Below are positions 1-9,171 of a stretch of DNA of 64,000 nucleotides, one piece after another. Both the position numbers and the translations under genes were made by a program. This stretch comes from Salinarimonas sp. GTDB taxonomy: Bacteria; Pseudomonadota; Alphaproteobacteria; Rhizobiales; Beijerinckiaceae. The notes beneath the pieces were generated by a model. The model made no database searches. It had not been told where the DNA came from and was given only the letters and a program-made list of their open reading frames with translations. Positions within the stretch are counted from its first letter, which is position 1, and each line of letters opens with the position of its first letter. The DNA lies in contig NZ_CP157794.1 of assembly GCF_040111675.1 (NCBI RefSeq), forward strand, positions 4,423,501-4,487,500, written 5' to 3'.

Positions 1-380
1 CGGCCGTAGGGCGGATCGCAGAAGACGAGGTCGAAGGGCTCGAAGCGGTCGGCGGCGCCGAGCCGGGTGGCGTCGCGGCGGAACAGGCGGGTGACGCCGC
101 CGAGCCCCAAAGCGTCGACGTTCTCGCGGATCAGCCCGCGCGCCTGCGCGCCCTCGTCGACGAAGAGCGCGAAGGCGGCGCCGCGGGAGAGCGCCTCGAT
201 CCCGAGCGCGCCGGTGCCGGCGAACAGGTCCATCACCCGCGCGTCGACGACCGGGTCGTCGTAGGCGTGGGCGAGGACGTTGAACAGGCTCTCGCGCAGC
301 CGGTCCGAGGTCGGGCGGATCGCGTCCGAGCGCGGCCCGGCGAGCGCGCGGCCCTTGAAGCGGCCCCCGACGATCCGCAC
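1..380 (-). CDS. rsmD: 16S rRNA (guanine-966-N2)-methyltransferase RsmD, 3' end outside window
   Basis: Methylates G966 of 16S rRNA using S-adenosylmethionine, in the cytoplasm. The N-terminus reads MRIVGGRFKGR, followed by a TSDRLRESLFNVL segment, the SAM-binding MDLFAGTGALGIEALSRGA motif and, at the window edge, the catalytic DPPYG motif of N2-guanine methyltransferases. The GTG start at 380 gives the family's usual N-terminus and lies 4 bases after the rluB-like stop on the same strand, so the two are probably co-transcribed. The C-terminal part lies beyond position 1. The family assignment is firm; only the truncation is a limitation. Confidence 0.92.
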   Translation of the reverse strand, partial: MRIVGGRFKGRALAGPRSDAIRPTSDRLRESLFNVLAHAYDDPVVDARVMDLFAGTGALGIEALSRGAAFALFVDEGAQARGLIRENVDALGLGGVTRLFRRDATRLGAADRFEPFDLVFCDPPYG

Positions 381-384
381 CGGC

Positions 385-2259
385 TCAGTCCTCGCGCTTG
401 CGCGGCCGCTTGCCGCCGTCCTTGCCGCGCTCGCCGCCGCCGCGCGGCGCGTCGCCGGAGCCGCCCTTCACGCGCTCGACCAGCACGCGCCCGGCCTTCG
501 CCGCGATCTTGCCGACGCGCTCGCGCAGGCGCTCGGCGCCGGCCGCGCGCTCGGCCTTGGCGGTCTCGCCGCCGCGCCGGGCCTTGAACTTGCGCTCGTC
601 CTCCGGCTTCTCCGCGGCGCGCCAGACGCTGGCGCGGGGCTTGTCCCAGGAGGGACGCTTCTGCTCGGGACGCTTCTGCTCCGGACGCGTCTCCTCGGGG
701 CGCTCGCGCTTGTCGCCCGGGCCCTTGTCGCCGAAGCGCTTGCCGGCGGGCTTGCCGCGTCCCTCCGGCTCGGCGAAGCGGGCGCGGTCGCGGTCCTGCG
801 CCACGCGCGAGGCGGGCTTGGCGCCGCGGGGGGCCTTGCGGGGCGCCTCCTCCACCGGCTCGCGCACGGGGCTCTCGAAATCGACGCCGGCGGCGGCCGC
901 GAGGCCCTCGCCGAGCTGCTCCTTGAGCACCTTGGTGCGCACCTCCTCGACGGCGCCCTCCTTCAGGTCGCCCAGCTGGAAGGGCCCGAAGGACAGGCGG
1001 ATCAGCCGGTTGACCTGCAGCCCGAGCTCCTCGAGCACGCGCTTGACCTCGCGGTTCTTGCCCTCGCGCAGGCCCATCGTGATCCAGACGTTGTCGCCCT
1101 GCGCCCGATCGATCTTGGCCTCGATCGGCCCGTATTCCATCCCGTCGACGATCACGCCCTCTCGCAGCGCGTCGAGCCTGTCCTGCGTCACCTGGCCGTA
1201 GGCGCGCACGCGGTAGCGGCGCAGCCAGCCGGTGTCCGGATGCGCGACGACGCGGGCGAGGCCGCCGTCGTTGGTGAGCAGCAGCAGGCCCTCGGTGTTG
1301 ATGTCGAGCCGGCCGATCGTGACCACCCGGGGCATGTCCTCGGGCAGGCCCTCGAACACGGTCCGGCGCCCTTCCGGATCGCGCGCCGTGGTCACGAGGC
1401 CGCGGGGCTTGTGGTAGAGCCAAAGCCGCGTGCGCTCGCGCGCCGGCAGCGGCTCGCCGTCGATCAGGATGCGGTCGGACGCCGTCACGTTCACCGCCGG
1501 CGAGGTGAGCACCGCCCCGTTGAGGCTGACGCGGCCGGCCTCGATCATCTCCTCCGCGTCGCGGCGCGAGGCGACGCCCGCGCGGGCGATGGCCTTGGCG
1601 ATGCGCTCGTCCTCCCGCGCCGGCTTCGGCGGCAGGCGCGTGGCGGGGGCCTCGCCGCGGGGCTTCGCCGCGGACGGCTTGCCGGGGAAGGGCTTCTTGA
1701 AGCCGGGCTTCTTGTATCCGGGCCTGTCGCCGCCGGGACGGCCGCGCGGCTCGAAGCCGCCGGAACGGGCGGGACGCCCCTCGCCGGCGCGGGCGCGCGC
1801 GGGACGCTCCTCGCCCTCGCGGCGCGGGTCGTGGGCGCGCTCGCGGCGCGGGCCGGGGGCGCGCTCGCGGAACGGCCGATCGCCGCCGGCGGCGCGCGGC
1901 GGCCGGGCGGGCCGCTCGGCGCGCTCGGGACGCGCGCCGCCCGGGGCGCGGTCCTCGCGGGGCGCGCGGTCGTCGCGGGCGGGCCGATCCGCGCGAGCGC
2001 GGGTCTTGTAGTCCGGGGCCTTGCCGGCGCGCGGGCCGGCGCCCGGCTTGCCGGGACCCTTGCCGGGCCCCTTGCCCGAAGCCTTGCCGGGAGCCTTGCC
2101 GAAGCTCTTGCCTCCCGCCGGCTTCGCGCCGGCGCGTGCGCCGCCCTTCGGGGCCGCGCCGCGGGGCTTGGCCGTCGCGTCCGCGCGCGGGCCGCGCTCG
2201 CCGGTGCGCCCGCGCGACGTGGACCGGGGCCGTTTCGTGTCGTCTGTGGTGTTCGCCAT
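385..2259 (-). CDS. rluB: RluB/RsuA-family pseudouridine synthase with very long basic tails
   Basis: Converts uridine to pseudouridine, most likely in 23S rRNA. The 624-residue protein has an S4 RNA-binding domain at about 218-265 and a catalytic domain at about 275-440. The latter carries the GRLDINTEGLLLLTNDG motif, whose Asp319 is the expected nucleophile. About 217 residues before and 170 after the core are low-complexity Lys/Arg/Gly/Pro/Ala sequence, with KG repeats and RPER/DRP runs, so the protein is more than twice the normal size. The ATG at 2259 was chosen because an in-frame upstream extension would run into divergent tadA. Only 42 bases separate the two starts. RluB is the best match, but RsuA or RluE/F specificity cannot be excluded. 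Confidence 0.85.
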   Translation of the reverse strand: MANTTDDTKRPRSTSRGRTGERGPRADATAKPRGAAPKGGARAGAKPAGGKSFGKAPGKASGKGPGKGPGKPGAGPRAGKAPDYKTRARADRPARDDRAPREDRAPGGARPERAERPARPPRAAGGDRPFRERAPGPRRERAHDPRREGEERPARARAGEGRPARSGGFEPRGRPGGDRPGYKKPGFKKPFPGKPSAAKPRGEAPATRLPPKPAREDERIAKAIARAGVASRRDAEEMIEAGRVSLNGAVLTSPAVNVTASDRILIDGEPLPARERTRLWLYHKPRGLVTTARDPEGRRTVFEGLPEDMPRVVTIGRLDINTEGLLLLTNDGGLARVVAHPDTGWLRRYRVRAYGQVTQDRLDALREGVIVDGMEYGPIEAKIDRAQGDNVWITMGLREGKNREVKRVLEELGLQVNRLIRLSFGPFQLGDLKEGAVEEVRTKVLKEQLGEGLAAAAGVDFESPVREPVEEAPRKAPRGAKPASRVAQDRDRARFAEPEGRGKPAGKRFGDKGPGDKRERPEETRPEQKRPEQKRPSWDKPRASVWRAAEKPEDERKFKARRGGETAKAERAAGAERLRERVGKIAAKAGRVLVERVKGGSGDAPRGGGERGKDGGKRPRKRED

Positions 2260-2301
2260 GCGCGCCTGATAGCACTTCGCGTGAGGCGATGCGAGGGCGC
2301 G

Positions 2302-2778
2302 ATGACGGCGAAAAGCGGATCGGGAGCCGGCGAAGAACGGCGGAGCTTCATGGACGCGGCGCTGGACGAGGCCCGCGCCGCCGCCGCCCGCGGCGAGGCG
2401 CCGATCGGCGCGGTGGTCGTGCGCGACGGGGCCGTGATCGCCCGCGCCGGCAACCGCACCCGCGAGACGAGCGACCCCACCGCCCACGCCGAGATCCTCG
2501 CCATCCGCGCCGCCTGCGCGACGCTGGGGAGCGAGCGCCTGGTCGGCTGCGACCTCTACGTCACCCTCGAGCCCTGCGCCATGTGCGCCGCCGCGATCTC
2601 GTTTTCCCGCATCCGCCGCCTCTATTACGGCGCGTCCGACCCGAAGGGCGGCGGGGTCGAGCACGGCGGGCGCTTCTACGCGCAACGCACCTGCCACCAC
2701 GCGCCGGAGGTCTATTCCGGCATCGGCGAGACGGCGGCGGCGGAGATTCTGCGGGGGTTCTTCAGGGAGCGGCGGTGA
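2302..2778 (+). CDS. tadA: tRNA-specific adenosine deaminase TadA
   Basis: Deaminates adenosine-34 of tRNA-Arg(ACG) to inosine. The 158-residue protein shows the cytidine/adenosine deaminase signature: His62-Ala-Glu64 (zinc ligand and proton shuttle) and the PCAMC motif with Cys92 and Cys95 as the other zinc ligands. The length fits the family. The ATG at 2302 is used; a second in-frame ATG at 2350 would remove 16 poorly conserved residues and is possible. It is divergent from the rluB-like gene; rsmD, rluB and tadA are commonly neighbours in Rhizobiales. Nothing unusual in the core. Confidence 0.93.
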   Translation: MTAKSGSGAGEERRSFMDAALDEARAAAARGEAPIGAVVVRDGAVIARAGNRTRETSDPTAHAEILAIRAACATLGSERLVGCDLYVTLEPCAMCAAAISFSRIRRLYYGASDPKGGGVEHGGRFYAQRTCHHAPEVYSGIGETAAAEILRGFFRERR

Positions 2779-2863
2779 AAGCGGCACGCCTCGAATGGGC
2801 CACGCCGAAGCAAGCAACCCGAAGGCGCGCCGCGCCGCGACGTTAAGAAAACGAGAAACTCCA

Positions 2864-2878
2864 TTAACCCCACATTTA
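2864..2878. promoter_or_regulatory. CtrA-like site upstream of the PodJ-like gene
   Basis: TTAA at 2864-2867, a 7-base spacer, then TTTA at 2875-2878. This is one mismatch from the CtrA consensus TTAA-N7-TTAA. A further TTAA lies at 2843. The stretch is AT-rich against its surroundings and about 190 bases before the start of a polarity-type gene. Binding is inferred only. Confidence 0.4.
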
Positions 2879-3062
2879 CCCTGACGGGCAAAAGTCGAGA
2901 CGTCGGCGCATGTCCGCAACCGATCGTCAATGGTCGACGGACGGGCGCCGCGGGAGAGGCGCGTTGGGGCGGCGTCTCCCCCGGGCTCTCGAGGGCGGGA
3001 GCCGACGGCACGTCCCGGCGCCGGGCGGCTTTGCGTCCGGCCGACAGGACCGAGAGCGGGCG

Positions 3063-6000
3063 ATGCGGCAGAACGTTTCTCAGAACGCTTCCTGGGGCCT
3101 CGACGGGCTCGACCCGGACGTGCGCGATGCGGCCAGCGAGGCGGCGCGGCGTGCGGGGATGAGCCTCGACGAATGGCTGTCGGTCGCCATCGCGGACCGC
3201 GCCACCCGCGCCTATGCCGAGCCGCCCGCGCGCCGCCGGACGGGCGCCGCGAGCGGATACGACGAGCGCGACCCGATAGAGAGCCGGCTCGGGCGCGTCG
3301 ATCGCGGCCCGGCGGGCGAGCGAGGTCCGGGCCAGGCCCGCGTCCCGGCCGCCAGCCGCAATCTCGACCAGGTCATCGCCCAGCTCACCGCCGAGCAGGA
3401 CCGCCGCGCCCGCGAGAGCGCGGCGAAGACCGCGGAGGCGCTCGGTTCGGTGGCCCGCTGGATCGAGCGCGCCGAGGCGCGCATGGCGGAGGCGACGCGC
3501 TCGGTGTCGGAGCGTCAGGACCGCGCCGCCAACGTCCTCGGCGAGGCTCTGGGCCTGATGACCCGCCGGCTCGACGACATCGACCGGCGCGTGGCGGAGG
3601 GCCACCCGCCCTCGGTGAACGCCGCGCTCGAGGCCGTGAGGAAGGTCGAGCAGCACCTCGCGAAGCTCGAGATGCGCCGCCGCGAGGACGGCGAGGCCCA
3701 GGCCGAGCGCGACGCCGCGCGCGACGCCGAGCGCCAGGCGGCGATCGACGCCAAGATCGAGGCGGCCCTACGCGGCTTCGAGGAGCGCATCGCATCGATC
3801 TCCGAGCGCGTCTCCGGAGCGGGCGCGAGCCCGGCCCAGAGCGGCCCGCGCGGCCGTCGGGGGCTCTCCGTGCGCGAGGAGCTGCAGGAGGCGGTGGCCG
3901 AGATCCGCTCCCGCCAGAAGGCGCTCGACGGCGGCGAGGCCGCGCCGGCGCCGCCGCAGCCTGCGGACGCGCCCGCCGAGCCGCCGCGCGAGGGCCGCAG
4001 CCACGCCCAGATCCTCGACGGCCTGCGCGCCGACATCGCCAAGCTCGCCGGCCAGCTCGAGACCGTGCGCCCGCGCGCCGGGGACCCGGTTCCCGCCGTG
4101 GACGCGGTGCGCGAGGAGATCGCCGACCTGCGCGAGACCGTCTCCGGCCTCGCCACCCGCCAGGAGGTGGGCGCCCTCGAGGAGATCCTGCGCAACCTCT
4201 CCCGCGAGGCCTCCCAGACGTGGCTTCAGGCGAAGCTCGGCCAGGCCGGCGGGCCCGACGCGGCCGAGATGGGTGCGATGCTGAGCCGGCTCGAGAGCGA
4301 GGTGCGCCGCCTCTCCGACGAGGTCGCCCGCAATGCGCCGACGAGCCTCAACGACGCCTTCGACGCGCTCTCCCACAAGATCGACCTCGTCGCCGAGGCG
4401 GGCCTCGAGCCGCAGGTCGTCCAGACGCTCGCCGATCAGGTGACGGAGCTGCGCGGCCTCCTCGACGAGATCGCGGAGCCGGCCCGGGTCGAGGGCCTGG
4501 CCGAGCAGGTCGGCGCGCTCTCCCGCCAGGTGGAGCGGATGGCGCGCAACCAGGTCGACCCGACCGAGTTCGCCACGATGCGCTCGGCGGTGGAGGACAT
4601 CCGCGAGCATCTGACGACGCCGCGCGAGGAGGCCGGCGGCGAGACGCTCGCGGCGCTGGGCGCGCGCATCGACGCGCTCTCCGAGACGCTCGAGGCCGCG
4701 ACGGGCGTGCTCTCCCGCGCCGATCTCGGCGCGCTGACGCGGCAGATCGACGGCCTCTCCAAGTCCGCGTCCGCGCTGGAGGAGCGTTCCGGCGCCGTGG
4801 ACCTCTCGCCGCTCGCGGGACAGATCGAGGCGCTCGGCGCGCGCATCGACGCCCTCGCGGCGCGCGAGGGCGGGGCGGACGCCTCCCCGGTGGCCGAGCA
4901 GATCGCGGCGCTCGAGAAGCGTCTCGCCGAGCGCGCGGAGCCGCCGGCGCCGTCGGCCCTGTTCGCCAAGCTCGACGTCATGGCCGAGACCCTCGACGCG
5001 CTCGCCGAGAGACGGGCGGCCGAGCCGCCGCTCGACCTCGACGGCCTGCTGCGCCGGCTCGACCGCATCGACGAGCGGCTGCAGGCGCCGCGCGAGGACG
5101 AGCGCCTGAAGCCGCTCGAGACCATGCTCGCCGGCCTCGCCGCGAAGCTCGAGGAGGCGCCGCGCGACGGGTCGGACGGGCTCGAGGCGCTGGAGCGCCA
5201 GATCGGCGAAATCGCCGAGAGGCTCGATCGCGACCGAGGCGCCGATCCGGCGCTGGCCTCGCTCGAGCGCAGCATGGCCGAGCTGATGGCCCAGGTCGAC
5301 GGGCTCAAGGACGGCTTGAAGGACACCGCCGCGCCGAAGGGCGAGGACCCGGCGCTCGCCGAGCTGACCCGCTCGATCGAGGGCTTGAAGAGCTCGCAGG
5401 CCGAGGCCGAGCGCAAGAGCCGCGACACGCTCTCCGCCGTGCACGGCACGCTGGAGGCGCTGGTCACGCGTCTCGCGGCCCTGGAAGGCGGCGCGCCGGC
5501 GCGGGAGCCGCGGCGCGCCCGTGCGGCGGACGCGCCGAAGGACCCCGCCGGCGCGAAGGCGAGCGCCGGCAGGGCCGCGACGCCCTCCGCCGCTGCGGAG
5601 CCCGAGCGCGAGAGCGGCGGCTTCGACCTCTCCGCCTTCCGCTCCGGCGCGCCGCGCACGCCGCCCCCCGAAGCGCCGCACCTCGACACGGCGGTCGCGG
5701 CGCTGCTCGCCGACGCGGACGCGCCGGCGCCCTCCCCGGCGGACGAGATCCTGCTCGAGCCGGGCTCCGGCCGGCCGCAGCCCGGCAAGGCGCGCAAGCC
5801 GGCGGCGCCCGACGAGGCCGACGGCGGCGACATCAAGGCGAGCTTCATCGCCGCCGCCCGCCGCGCCGCGCAGTCGGCCGCGGCCGAGGCGGCCGCCGCC
5901 GCCAAGCGCGAGAAGCCCGGCGCGGAGGAGACCGGCACGCCGGCCGGCCTCGCCTCCCGCATGAAGGGCGTGCTCGAGCGCCGCCGCAAGCCGCTGCTCC

Positions 6001-7184
6001 TCGGGCTCGCGGCGATCGTGCTCGCCATCGGCGCGCTGCAGGTCACGAGCATGCTCTCGCGCTCCGAGCGCGCGGTCGAGGTGGCCGAGCCGCGGCTCGG
6101 CGCGCCCGCCGACATCGGCGCGGCGCAGGAGGCGCTGCCCGGGACGCCGACGCCGGCGGGCGCCGCGATCGCCCCGGCGCTGGTACCGCCCGCGGACCGG
6201 ATCGCGCCGGAGACGACCCAGAGCGCAACCGGGTCGTCGGAGGCGGACGCGCCTGCGCGCCCGCCAATGCCGACCTTCATGGGCCTGCCCGCCGCGCCCC
6301 TCGCCAACGGCATTCCCGCCGGGGACCTCGTCGTCCCCGCGCCGACGCGTGCGGGGGACGACGAGGCGGCCGCGCGGGAGATCCTGCTGCCGCCGCGCCG
6401 CGACGAGGCCGGCGCCTTCGCCGCGCGCGTGGTGACGGCGCCGGAGCCCGCTCCGGAGGCCTCGGAGACGCCGGCTCCGGTCTCGCCCCTCGTCGCCGGC
6501 CTCGACATACCGGCCAGCGCCGCGCCCGCGCAGCTGCGCCGGGCCGCCCTCGCCGGCGACCGGACGGCCCTGTTCGAGCTCGCCTCGCGCTTGTCGGACG
6601 GACGCGACGCCGTGCGCGACCCGGCTCTCGCCGCGAGCCTGTTCGAACGCTTGGCGGAGAACGGCCTGGTGCCGGCGCAGTACCGGATCGGGCAGATCCA
6701 CGACAAGGGCGTGGGCGTCCCGCGCGATCCGCAGGCCGCGGAGGCCTGGTACCGCCGCGCCGCGGAGAGCGGCAACGTCACCGCCATGCACAATCTCGCC
6801 GTCCTCCTCGCCGAGGGCGCGGTGGGCGGCCAGCCGGACTATACCGGCGCCATCGGCTGGTTCCGCCGCGCGGCCGAGCACGGCGTGCGCGACAGCCAGT
6901 ACAACCTCGCCGTCCTGCTCGCCCGCGGGCTCGGCGCGCCGCAGGACCTCCAGGCCTCCTACACCTGGTTCGCCGTCGCCGCCGCGCAGGGCGATACCGA
7001 CGCCGCCGCTCGCCGGGAGGAGCTCGCGGCGCGGCTGTCGGAGAGCGAGCGCGTGCTCGCGCAATCCGCGGCCGACGCCTGGCGCGCCGAAACGCCCGAT
7101 CCGGCAGCGAACGAGGTTGCGCTGCCGGCGCATGGGTGGAACGATCGCATGGCGAGCCTCTTCCCCCGTACGCGCCTCGCGTGA
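3063..7184 (+). CDS. PodJ-like polar/localisation protein: coiled coils, one membrane segment, C-terminal SEL1 repeats
   Basis: A 1373-residue bitopic protein. The N-terminus (GLDPDVRDAASEAARRAGM...LDEWLSVAI) resembles the short helix that opens PodJ-like proteins of Rhizobiales. About 800 residues of charged heptad-rich coiled coil follow (many LE..IE.LSERL units), then an Ala/Pro/Glu linker, one membrane segment near 978-1000 (PLLLGLAAIVLAIGALQV) and about four SEL1-like repeats at 1150-1320 that should lie in the periplasm. PodJ of Caulobacter, which organises a cell pole, has the same order. ATG 3063 is preferred to ATG 2910 because the extra 51 residues are low-complexity translation of intergenic sequence. 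A polarity role is inferred from architecture, not shown. Confidence 0.75.
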   Translation: MRQNVSQNASWGLDGLDPDVRDAASEAARRAGMSLDEWLSVAIADRATRAYAEPPARRRTGAASGYDERDPIESRLGRVDRGPAGERGPGQARVPAASRNLDQVIAQLTAEQDRRARESAAKTAEALGSVARWIERAEARMAEATRSVSERQDRAANVLGEALGLMTRRLDDIDRRVAEGHPPSVNAALEAVRKVEQHLAKLEMRRREDGEAQAERDAARDAERQAAIDAKIEAALRGFEERIASISERVSGAGASPAQSGPRGRRGLSVREELQEAVAEIRSRQKALDGGEAAPAPPQPADAPAEPPREGRSHAQILDGLRADIAKLAGQLETVRPRAGDPVPAVDAVREEIADLRETVSGLATRQEVGALEEILRNLSREASQTWLQAKLGQAGGPDAAEMGAMLSRLESEVRRLSDEVARNAPTSLNDAFDALSHKIDLVAEAGLEPQVVQTLADQVTELRGLLDEIAEPARVEGLAEQVGALSRQVERMARNQVDPTEFATMRSAVEDIREHLTTPREEAGGETLAALGARIDALSETLEAATGVLSRADLGALTRQIDGLSKSASALEERSGAVDLSPLAGQIEALGARIDALAAREGGADASPVAEQIAALEKRLAERAEPPAPSALFAKLDVMAETLDALAERRAAEPPLDLDGLLRRLDRIDERLQAPREDERLKPLETMLAGLAAKLEEAPRDGSDGLEALERQIGEIAERLDRDRGADPALASLERSMAELMAQVDGLKDGLKDTAAPKGEDPALAELTRSIEGLKSSQAEAERKSRDTLSAVHGTLEALVTRLAALEGGAPAREPRRARAADAPKDPAGAKASAGRAATPSAAAEPERESGGFDLSAFRSGAPRTPPPEAPHLDTAVAALLADADAPAPSPADEILLEPGSGRPQPGKARKPAAPDEADGGDIKASFIAAARRAAQSAAAEAAAAAKREKPGAEETGTPAGLASRMKGVLERRRKPLLLGLAAIVLAIGALQVTSMLSRSERAVEVAEPRLGAPADIGAAQEALPGTPTPAGAAIAPALVPPADRIAPETTQSATGSSEADAPARPPMPTFMGLPAAPLANGIPAGDLVVPAPTRAGDDEAAAREILLPPRRDEAGAFAARVVTAPEPAPEASETPAPVSPLVAGLDIPASAAPAQLRRAALAGDRTALFELASRLSDGRDAVRDPALAASLFERLAENGLVPAQYRIGQIHDKGVGVPRDPQAAEAWYRRAAESGNVTAMHNLAVLLAEGAVGGQPDYTGAIGWFRRAAEHGVRDSQYNLAVLLARGLGAPQDLQASYTWFAVAAAQGDTDAAARREELAARLSESERVLAQSAADAWRAETPDPAANEVALPAHGWNDRMASLFPRTRLA

Positions 7185-7320
7185 CGTCGTCGGCGTCCGG
7201 CCACGACGGCCACACGCGCGTCATCGAGACGCGGCAGGACAGGCGGGCGACCCCCTCGGGGCCGTCGTTCTTCGTTGTGCGTGCCGACGGGGGCCACGGC
7301 CCCGGTCCGAGGATCCGTCC

Positions 7321-8262
7321 GTGCTGATCTACCTGCCCGTCGCCGAGATGCCCGTCAGCCTCTTCATGATCCTGGGGCTGGGGGCGGCGGTCGGCTTCAT
7401 CTCGGGCCTGTTCGGGATCGGCGGCGGCTTCCTGATGACGCCGCTGCTGATCTTTCTCGGCATCCCGCCCGCCGTCGCCGTCGCGACGCAGACGGCGCAG
7501 ATCGTCGCCTCCTCGACGACGAGCGGCCTCGCGGCGCTGCGACGGCGCGCGCTCGACTTCAAGCTGGGCGTCGTGCTGGTGATGGGCGGCCTCGTCGGCA
7601 CCGCGCTCGGCGTCTGGACCTTCGCCGCAGCCAGGCGGGCGGGCCAGCTCGACCTGCTCATCGTCGTCTCCTACGTCACGCTCTTCACCGTCGTCGGCTC
7701 GCTGATGCTGCGCGAGAGCGTGCGCGAGTTCATGCAGTCGCGGAAGGGGAAGCCGCGGGTGCGCAGGCGGGCGGGCGAGCACCCGGCCTATCTCGGCCTG
7801 CCGCTGCGCATGCGCTTTCACCGCTCGAAGCTCTATGCGAGCGTCATCCCGCTCTGGGGGCTCGCGCTGTTCATCGGCTTCGCCGGCGCGATGCTCGGCA
7901 TCGGCGGCGGCTTCATCCTGGTGCCGGCGCTGCTCTATCTCTTCCGCGTGCCCACCGCCGTCGTGGTCGGCACCTCCCAGTTCCAGATCCTGTGCACGAC
8001 GATCGCCGCGCTGATCCTGCACGCGGTGGCCAACGAGGCGGTGGACCTCGTGCTCGCCCTGATGCTGATCGTCGGCGGCGTCTTCGGCGCGCAGTTCGGG
8101 GCCCGTGCCAGCGCCAACCTGCGCGCGGACGTCTTCCGCTTCCTGCTGGCGCTGCTGATCCTCGGCGTCGGGCTGCGCTTCGCCGTCGAGCTGGTGCTGC
8201 CGCCCGAGGAGCTGTTCTCGCTCTCGATCACCCAGATCGCCGGGGAGGACGTCTCGCCGTGA
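7321..8262 (+). CDS. TSUP (TauE/SafE) family membrane anion exporter
   Basis: A 313-residue inner-membrane protein with about eight hydrophobic segments in two related halves. Each half carries the TSUP glycine signature (GLFGIGGGFLMTPLL near 36 and AMLGIGGGFILVPALLYL further on). The family exports sulfite, sulfoacetate or other small organosulfur anions; the substrate here is unknown. The GTG start at 7321 has GAGG eight bases upstream and gives a sensible N-terminus. The gene overlaps the next by four bases (GTGA), so they are translationally coupled. The same pairing, TSUP plus a TIGR02186 protein, is common in alphaproteobacteria. Confidence 0.88.
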   Translation: MLIYLPVAEMPVSLFMILGLGAAVGFISGLFGIGGGFLMTPLLIFLGIPPAVAVATQTAQIVASSTTSGLAALRRRALDFKLGVVLVMGGLVGTALGVWTFAAARRAGQLDLLIVVSYVTLFTVVGSLMLRESVREFMQSRKGKPRVRRRAGEHPAYLGLPLRMRFHRSKLYASVIPLWGLALFIGFAGAMLGIGGGFILVPALLYLFRVPTAVVVGTSQFQILCTTIAALILHAVANEAVDLVLALMLIVGGVFGAQFGARASANLRADVFRFLLALLILGVGLRFAVELVLPPEELFSLSITQIAGEDVSP

Positions 8263-9047
8263 GCCTCGCCCTCCGCCGCCTCGCCCTCGCCGGTCTCGCC
8301 CTCCTCGCCTCGGCGGCCCTCTCGGCCGGGGCGGCGCGGGCCGAATCGCTCGTGGTCTCCCTGTCGAGCCATCAGGTGGCGATCACCTCGAACTACGCCG
8401 GCTCGCAGGTCGTCCTGTTCGGCGCCGTGCGGCGCGACGCGCAGACCGTCGCGCGCGCCGGGCCCTACCAGGCGGCCGTGATCGTGCGCGGGCCGCCGCA
8501 GACGCTCACCGTGCGCCTGCGCGAGGAGCGCGGCGTCGTCTGGATCAACGGCGAGCAGCAGAAATTCGCCTCCGTCCCGGCCTTCTACGCCGCGCTCACC
8601 TCCGCGCCCCTCGACGAGATCGCGGCCGCGCCTTTGCGCGAGCGGCTCGCGGTGGGGCTCGAGGGCTTCGCCCGCCACGTCGGCGACACCGTCCCACGGG
8701 AGGGCCGCGAGGGCGTGTTCCGCGAGGCGCTGGTGCGCATCAAGCGCGAGCTCGGCCTCTACGTCGAGCGCGAGCGCGGCGTCGCCTTCATGACCCCGGA
8801 GATCTTCCGCGCGGCGATCACGCTGCCGGCCGAGGCGCCGCCCGGCAATTACGAGGTCGAGGTCATGCTGTTCGCCGACGGCTCGCTGCTCGCCCGCGAG
8901 ACGACCTATTTCGAGCTCGTGAAGATCGGCTTCGAGCAGCGCATCGCGGCGCTCGCCGAGGACGAGTCCCTGATCTACGGCCTCGGCACCGCCGGCGCGG
9001 CGATCTTCCTCGGCTGGCTCGCGAGCGTCGTGTTCCGGCGCGATTGA
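8259..9047 (+). CDS. TIGR02186-family exported protein, partner of the TSUP transporter
   Basis: A 262-residue protein of unknown biochemical function. It has an N-terminal signal sequence ending near AARAESL, a beta-rich extracytoplasmic domain (LVVSLSSHQVAITSNYAGSQ...) and a single C-terminal membrane segment (GTAGAAIFLGWLASVVF) followed by basic residues. It would therefore be anchored in the inner membrane with its body in the periplasm. The GTG start overlaps the stop of the TSUP gene, indicating co-translation. A role as periplasmic partner of the exporter is inferred from the conserved gene pair; no catalytic motif is visible. Confidence 0.8.
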   Translation: MSLALRRLALAGLALLASAALSAGAARAESLVVSLSSHQVAITSNYAGSQVVLFGAVRRDAQTVARAGPYQAAVIVRGPPQTLTVRLREERGVVWINGEQQKFASVPAFYAALTSAPLDEIAAAPLRERLAVGLEGFARHVGDTVPREGREGVFREALVRIKRELGLYVERERGVAFMTPEIFRAAITLPAEAPPGNYEVEVMLFADGSLLARETTYFELVKIGFEQRIAALAEDESLIYGLGTAGAAIFLGWLASVVFRRD

Positions 9048-9171
9048 GGACGAGCGCAGGGCCGGCCGGGAGCTTTGCGCGCTTGCCTCCTCCCCCCGAG
9101 GCGTTATGTCTCCCCCGCCGGGCGCCCGCCCGCGCGTCCCTCCCGTGCCGACCGCAGAGCGCCCGCCGATC

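Noticed and set aside
280..2301. A long plus-strand open frame opposite the rluB-like gene that runs in frame into tadA
   Set aside because: Its residues are Leu/Ala/Arg/Gly low complexity produced by the GC-rich, repetitive tails of the minus-strand gene. TadA homology starts only at 2302.
2910..3062. Upstream ATG extension of the PodJ-like protein
   Set aside because: The extra 51 residues are Arg/Gly-rich without similarity, and the characteristic N-terminal helix starts after ATG 3063.
3768..7133. A long antisense open frame within the PodJ-like gene
   Set aside because: Same composition artefact; the plus-strand frame has coiled-coil periodicity, a membrane segment and SEL1 repeats.
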